Of a DNA stretch of 64,000 nucleotides, positions 59,801 to 64,000 are shown piece after piece. How positions within the stretch are numbered: position 1 is the first letter of the stretch; each line of letters opens with the position of its first letter. The notes under the pieces are model-generated. The model did no database searches. It worked only from the letters and a program-made list of their open reading frames with translations, and was not told the DNA's origin. Source of the stretch: Diprion similis (taxonomy: Eukaryota; Arthropoda; Insecta; Hymenoptera; Diprionidae); assembly GCF_021155765.1 (NCBI RefSeq), contig NC_060117.1:5298001-5362000 (forward strand), in the 5' to 3' direction. Position numbers and translations under genes: made by a program.

Positions 59801-62011
59801 TTTTCCACGAGTTTCCAACGGCGTCTAGACAGTACTTCATAGGATCCGATACCCTGGGGAGCATAAAAACCGGCATTCAGAATGGTGGTGTTGTTCTGAT
59901 TGCGGGAACCGGAAGTAATGCTCTACTCATCAATCCAGATGGGCAGAAACACGGTTGCGGAGGATGGGGTCACATGATTGGAGACGAAGGCAGTGGTTAG
60001 ATTTTTTTTATTTACTCTTTAATTTCTCGGTATGGTTTCCATTTTTTTTTTGGGGGGGGGCTTGTTTCCATCATTGCTTTGAACCCAGACTACACAGTTC
60101 AGAGCATTTTTGGAAAGAATAAGAAAATGGAAGCGAAAATTTAATCAATTCCTGCAGCCTATTGGATAGCCCATCGCGCTACGAAGTACGTCTTCGACGA
60201 TATGGACAACCTTGAAAAGTCACCACGACCCATCAGCTACGTTTGGCCAGCGATGCGAAACTTCTTTCACGTGGCAGATAGGACCGACCTGCTGCCCCAC
60301 CTCTACGCAAACTTTGATAAAAGCAAGTTCGCGATGCTTGCCAAAGAACTGGCGAAAGGTTGCGAGCACGAGGACCCCCTCTGCCTTCTACTCTTCGAAG
60401 ATACGGGGAAGATCTTGGCGCGTTATGTTCAAGTCGTTGCCACCAAGGCGCATAACGTGAGTGACATTGTTGTACTCTCAAGTAGTATAGATCAGCTCGT
60501 AAGACCATTTTTAAGGTGCTTATGAAGACGCGTTGTACACCTCGAAAACGCGGGGATGCAAAACTCTTATACCGCTCAAGTGGTCAGAGTGAAACTTGGG
60601 CAATTGATGCCTTATTTTGGCGAAAAGTGGAGCGTCTTTTTACTTTTTTAAAATTTGGAAAAAAATTTTACAGATTGGTTACCACCCACAGAAATTGGCC
60701 AAATTTTCACAGTTGCACTGAATGGATCGAACTATCCGGTATGATGCCACTCGGTGGTGATAAAACACATATTTTGAGCCTAGTTCCATGAGATTTGATT
60801 GTGAAATGACGAAATGGCAGCTGATCTGGTTTTCGCTTACGAAGTACACCGAAATCTCATTTTGGCGACATTTGTTGCCGACCTTTCATGCCTGCCGGTA
60901 ATTTTTTACCGACACTACACGCATACATTACCAGCATACGCTTAATGTCGGTAACAAATGTCGCCAAAATGAGATTTCGGTGTTCTTCGTAATCGAAAAC
61001 CAAATCAGCTGCCATTTCGTCATTTCACGATCAAATCTCTTGGGACTAGGCTCAAAATGTGTGTTTCATCAACGCCGAGTGGCATCATACCGGATAGGTC
61101 GATCCATTCAGTGCAACTTGAAAATTTGGCCAATTTCTATGGGTGGTAACCAATCTGCAAAATTTTTTTCCAAATTTTAAAAAAGTAAAAAGTAGCTCCA
61201 CTTTTTGCCAAAATTAGGCATTAATTGCCCAAGTTTCACTCTGATCGCTTGAGCGGTATAGGAGTTTTGCATCCCCGCGTTTTCGAGGTGTACAACGCGT
61301 CTTCATAAGCACCTTAAGCCGGAATGGCACGTCCTTTGAAAAGAATAATGCCACGCGAAGTTGAATTGAACCAACTGACAGGAAGGTATCCCAGTTCGAT
61401 CTCTCCGATTTGATTTCTTTTGTAATATGTTATAGTTGACTAAAAACTAAGCAGCACGTATTTTTTTTTATCCGCCATTAAACACTTCAAAGGGGTGAAA
61501 CCACCCTCCAAAGTAAAGTCTATCAAGAGGTGATTTGGCAGTTTCACCCACCAGAACGTAAAATTTTTTTAACCTATCCAACTGGAAAAGTTTCCTCTTT
61601 AAAAAAAAAAAAAAAAAAAAACTACCAAATCGTCTCCTTTTCGAATCTCCAAAGTTTATGCTACCTACTCGAAGTGCAAAGTTGACATTTTCTTGCACCC
61701 TATAAACGGTTCCCTTGACTTAATTTCAGGACTTGCTTCTGTCTCCTGGTGGACTTCGAGTCGTCTGCGTTGGATCCGTCTGGCATTCGTGGCCGTACAT
61801 GAAAAAGGGATTTGTCGAGCAGATTCACGGGACCCCCGGAGTCGATGAGCTGACTCTCCTTCGTCTGAAGACTTCCGCTGCCGTTGGAGCCTGCTACTTG
61901 GCTGCGGACTCGCTGCAGTGCGGCTCTTTGAAGAAGACTTACGACGATAACATCGACATATTCTACCATTACAAGCGGGCCAACATGCCAAAATCAGCCA
62001 AGGACGACTAG
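56572..62011 (+). CDS. Nagk: N-acetyl-D-glucosamine kinase, complete, six coding exons
   Basis: Exons are 56572-56816, 59331-59415, 59504-59602, 59743-59995, 60158-60456 and 61730-62011. Phases match throughout, giving 420 residues (human NAGK has 344). NAGK phosphorylates free GlcNAc to GlcNAc-6-P with ATP in the cytosol, salvaging sugar from lysosomal glycan and chitin breakdown. Family motifs of the ASKHA/BadF fold, in order: phosphate-1 GGVEGGATHS (about 78-87, split by intron 1), TNHW, LTLSGCEQDE, SDTLGS with the expected catalytic Asp (about 179), [36 protein letters not shown] and CVGSVWHSWPYMKKGF (nucleotide site). TAA lies five codons before the first ATG, in frame, so ATG 56572 (or the ATG right after it) is the only start for exon 1. 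Odd: about 75 extra N-terminal residues, Lys/Glu/Asp-rich, before the point where human NAGK begins. Confidence 0.95.
56980..58167. mobile_element. 1.19 kb fold-back element in NAGK intron 1
   Basis: Ends are TAGGGTGA and TCACCCTA. Two arms of about 0.5 kb (about 56980-57480 and 57660-58167) are near-complementary along their whole length: CGTGAAAAGATTTCCCATAT, CACATTGGTCTTGGTCGCAA and CAGAATTGAACGATCTTC on the left, each mirrored on the right. The symmetry even continues into the centre (CAAACGTTTTAAATTA / AATTCAAAACGTTTG). No transposase ORF. Confidence 0.88.
58168..59330. other. Rest of NAGK intron 1
   Basis: AT-rich intron sequence. Small ORFs on the minus strand (58101-58301, 58881-59084) have no recognisable motif. 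No nested gene seen. Confidence 0.5.
59331..59415 (+). CDS. Nagk: NAGK exon 2
   Basis: The acceptor is TTTTATGTCAG/TGGTGCC. It encodes GATHSTLIIMNGHGEKLIEM and KGPGTNHW. The donor is CATTGG/GTAAGC, phase 0. It matches human GGGTRSEVLLVSEDGKIL...STNHW in layout. Confidence 0.92.
59504..59602 (+). CDS. Nagk: NAGK exon 3
   Basis: The acceptor is CTCTCTTGCAG/CAACTC. It encodes QLGMKETAARINGMITMAKK and ELNIRTSSPLDSV. The donor is TCTGTG/GTAAGT, phase 0. Confidence 0.92.
59743..59995 (+). CDS. Nagk: NAGK exon 4: catalytic Asp and phosphate-2
   Basis: The acceptor is GCAACTTAG/GGTCTG. It encodes GLTLSGCEQDESNRHL through [20 protein letters not shown]. The donor is AGTG/GTTAGA, phase 1. Confidence 0.93.
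60158..60456 (+). CDS. Nagk: NAGK exon 5
   Basis: The acceptor is TTCCTGCAG/CCTATT. It encodes AYWIAHRATKYVFDDMDNLE through ARYVQVVATKAHN. The donor is CATAAC/GTGAGT, phase 0. Confidence 0.93.
60511..61317. mobile_element. 0.81 kb fold-back element in NAGK intron 5, TTAA-flanked
   Basis: The left end TTAAGGTGCTTATGAAGACG and the right end CGTCTTCATAAGCACCTTAA enclose two arms of about 370 bases, complementary with few mismatches (GTGTACAACGCG, GTTTTGCATCCCCGCG, GAAATCTCATTTTGGCGACA). The short asymmetric loop (about 60884-60946) has CATGCCTGCCGGTAATTT. TTAA at both ends equals the target duplication of piggyBac-type elements. No ORF of note. Confidence 0.88.
61730..62011 (+). CDS. Nagk: NAGK exon 6: adenosine motif and C-terminus
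   Basis: The acceptor is CTTAATTTCAG/GACTTG. It encodes DLLLSPGGLRVVCVGSVWHS through NIDIFYHYKRANMPKSAKDD and the stop TAG. Confidence 0.94.
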   Translation, partial: DLLLSPGGLRVVCVGSVWHSWPYMKKGFVEQIHGTPGVDELTLLRLKTSAAVGACYLAADSLQCGSLKKTYDDNIDIFYHYKRANMPKSAKDD

Positions 62012-62660
62012 GCGAAGGTACAAAATACTCGTCTTCGTGTCTAAGACGTCATTTCTTCCAGTTCCTATCTTATACTTCTTTCTAATCTTGACGGTTTTAT
62101 CCTTCGCAGAAAAGTTTCAAAAGCCGAGAATTGAGACGAGGAACTGAGACAACCAAGTTGGCGAAAAGGTCCTGGAGGTAACCGCTTTCCGACTTGACTA
62201 AGCTTTTATATTCGGATTAATTATTTCGCCTGCAGGAAGTCACGCAGTCGGTCTTCACCTCTCGCACAGTCCAATCAGGCCATGAATTTTCGTTGTCCAC
62301 TCGCAGCTGCTCGTTTGAAAAGTATGCCTACTTCGCTGGCTTGCGTTCGATGCTGCACACCTGCGTCAACCACGTGGACAAGGTCCGATTCCTCCTTGAG
62401 AGAAAGTTCGTAGTATATTCGGTGACCTTTCTCCTGGAGAAATTTAGAACGATTATGTCAGAGTACAGTCGTTTGACGTTATGGTGCCAGGAAGAATTAC
62501 ATTTATTTCTTACAGGCTGTGCAGGACTGTGTTTCCATTTTTCTGAGGAGTACGTAAGAATCTATAAATTGTATGTGATTAATAAATTATTATTGTTATA
62601 CAGTAATATGATTGAACATCCAAATAGCGTCTTGCAAGTTCGTTCATAATTTCATTCTAC
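62012..62660 (+). other. NAGK 3' region with apparent UTR introns; unresolved ORF
   Basis: Six bases after the stop there is a donor-like GCGAAG/GTACAA, then an acceptor (CCTTCGCAG at about 62109), a strong donor (CTGGAG/GTAACC at about 62178) and an acceptor (CGCCTGCAG at 62236). This looks like two small 3' UTR introns. From 62237 one frame is open for about 137 codons (EVTQSVFTSRTVQSGHEFS ... FEKYAYFAGLRSMLHTC ...), but in the exon before it that frame meets a TGA and offers no ATG. I cannot tell a 3' UTR from a decayed coding piece. AATAAA lies near 62580. Confidence 0.35.
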
Positions 62661-63520
62661 CACAAAATATCAATACAATAATTATTGCCGGATCTGAAAT
62701 TCTTCGTAGAATGAACTACTTCGAACTTGATGATAATGTGTTTACGGATATTCATTTCGATTGACAAACTCAAGCTAAAAACTCTTTTATATTTTACAAA
62801 TTATTTTCTTCCTAGATTTAGTTGTAAATATAAAAATTATTCTCATGCATCAAATTGATTTTTTCAGTTCAATTTAATTTTTGAAAAAGAAAAAAAAAAA
62901 AAACTAAAAAATAGTAATTATAAAAATATCAAATGCGGTCGGTACGACGAAAAAACATATTCGAGCCCTAATAATTCCTTATTTTCTCTAAAATGACGTA
63001 AAACAGTAAACAGAGTTCTTTTTCTCTAAAAAAATCTGGGGTATAAATGACGTCGATATATGTTGAGGGGGGAAGGAGGTCCGCCATCTTGGATTAAAGG
63101 TACAAAAAATTGTTTTCTTCAAAGCGAGCATTTTTTTTTGCAAATCTGATGCGTAACGAGTTATTTAAAAAAAAAACCAATTCCTTGTACCTTTATTCCA
63201 AGATGGCGGACACCCCCCCCCCCCCCCACATACACCTTTCCTTTAGGGGATAGCCTGGAACTAAATAAAAAATATCGAAATCATTTTTACCCACATTTTG
63301 TATTACCATTATATAAATATGGCTCGAGCACTTTGAAGTCTGCAAACAGCTGCTGACAGCAGAAATCAGAATTGTGGGTTTTATTTCGAGTGTGTTTTTA
63401 GAGTTATATTACTCAGCTGTTCGGAAGAAGGGTATAATCGAATAAAAATGTCAAAATTGATGTACGAATACCTTGAAATAACCTGAAATCGATTAGTAAA
63501 ATTAATCAGATGAGATAATA
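62661..63520. other. Intergenic DNA with a hairpin MITE and the 5' flank of the small TM ORFs
   Basis: AT-rich. It contains the hairpin element at 63079-63206 and a C-run near 63211-63227. Just before the small ORF at 63521 there is a 12-codon upstream ORF (ATG 63449, MSKLMYEYLEIT, stop 63487). Confidence 0.4.
63079..63206. mobile_element. About 130 bp hairpin MITE with GTCCGCCATCTTGGA ends
   Basis: The left arm GTCCGCCATCTTGGATTAAA and GGTACAA is mirrored by TTGTACC and TTTATTCCAAGATGGCGGAC. The loop is AT-rich. Its ends contain AAGATGGCGG, a YY1-like core. Confidence 0.8.
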
Positions 63521-63718
63521 ATGGGTGTATCAGATACCCTGAAATCTGTATGGAATTGGTTAATGTCCGGATGCATGACGATTTTCAAAATCTTAGCATT
63601 AACTCTCCTCTCTCTAATTTTACTTTTGATATCCTGCTTGTTAATGATACTTTTTTTACTACTCGCGGTGAATTTTTTTTCCGCGATATTCGGGAGGCAC
63701 GATCGCCAGTCCGAATGA
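63521..63718 (+). CDS. Small hydrophobic membrane protein, 65 residues
   Basis: Family not recognised. It begins MGVSDTLKSVWNWLMSGC, followed by one long hydrophobic stretch (about residues 19-52, Leu/Ile-rich, long enough for one bent or two very short TM helices) and a polar tail (IFGRHDRQSE). ATG context AATAATGGG is good. The next ORF starts 95 bases after the stop on the same strand and ends in a similar way, so the two may be tandem paralogs or sit on one transcript. No splice sites were needed for either. Confidence 0.5.
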   Translation: MGVSDTLKSVWNWLMSGCMTIFKILALTLLSLILLLISCLLMILFLLLAVNFFSAIFGRHDRQSE

Positions 63719-63813
63719 CGCTTTGACTTTGATCCGAAGTTGCCAAAATCAAATTTTAAACTCCCGTCAAACCGTCGCGATTAGTTGACTCCCTTCTCAT
63801 CACACCTCATCAC

Positions 63814-64000
63814 ATGGGGACCGTTTTAGGCGTCATTCTAATACCGTTTAAACTCTTGTGGTGCACCGCTGTACTGGTTTACGACATTGTCAACTTGGCA
63901 GTTTTGCTGCTACTTACGATCATCGGGATATGGATAGCCGTGATCTTCGTCAATTTCGTCACTCGGATCGTCGACAGATATCTTCACGATGATGAAGATT
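63814..64000 (+). CDS. Small hydrophobic membrane protein, partial at window end
   Basis: Family not recognised. It starts MGTVLGVILIPFKLLWCTAV and continues with two hydrophobic blocks (LLWCTAVLVYDIVNLAVLL and LLTIIGIWIAVIFVNF), then RIVDRYLHDDED, still open at base 64000. It shares with the preceding ORF the MG start, the small size, a VNF motif at the end of the membrane segment and a charged tail with R..D spacing. The true C-terminus is outside the window. Confidence 0.5.
   Translation, partial: MGTVLGVILIPFKLLWCTAVLVYDIVNLAVLLLLTIIGIWIAVIFVNFVTRIVDRYLHDDED

Noticed and set aside
1..64000. tRNA, rRNA, CRISPR arrays or bacterial-type operons
   Set aside because: No cloverleaf with a B-box context, no rRNA-like block and no spacer arrays were seen; the tandem repeats lack unique spacers.

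Overview
This is a stretch of an AT-rich, repeat-dense animal nuclear genome. It has spliced genes with GT..AG introns, GC-richer coding exons, long homopolymers and microsatellites, and many palindromic non-autonomous transposons. The protein sequences point to an insect. Hymenoptera is my best guess from overall style and from the secreted serine-protease homologs, but the sequence does not prove the order. No bacterial operon, CRISPR array or virus is visible.

Layout. (1) About 1.3-1.9 kb, plus strand: a terminal-looking coding exon of an unrecognised acidic/basic protein with two closely spaced TQT motifs (dynein light chain LC8 type), followed by a 45-47 bp tandem repeat. (2) About 2-16.5 kb: no convincing gene; tandem repeats, fold-back elements, one interspersed repeat copy and some unexplained moderately GC-rich blocks. 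(3) 16.5-20 kb, minus strand: two tandem paralogous secreted trypsin-family genes. The first is intact but has lost catalytic His and Ser, so it is a serine protease homolog. The second has lost the middle of its protease domain and carries a small hairpin element there. (4) 25.9-52.7 kb, minus strand: the complete nine-coding-exon attractin gene (vertebrate ATRN; Drosophila distracted). I rebuilt it exon by exon with consistent phases to 1282 residues. Its large introns are filled with satellites and MITE-like elements. (5) 56.6-62.0 kb, plus strand: a complete six-exon N-acetylglucosamine kinase gene (NAGK), 420 residues, with an unusual charged N-terminal extension of about 75 residues and two long hairpin-forming inverted repeats in its introns. 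A perfect GTCACGTGAC palindrome lies about 1 kb upstream. (6) 63.5-64 kb, plus strand: two adjacent very small, very hydrophobic ORFs with similar tails. The second runs off the window.

How they relate. The genes are not an operon and there is no sign of one joint pathway. Attractin is a single-pass membrane glycoprotein, NAGK is a cytosolic amino-sugar salvage kinase, and the protease homologs are secreted. The strongest unexplained structure is the set of long fold-back DNA elements. Several share the terminal motif GGG(T/C)ATTCCATG(C/A)CA, and others sit inside NAGK introns, where their transcripts would form very long double-stranded hairpins.
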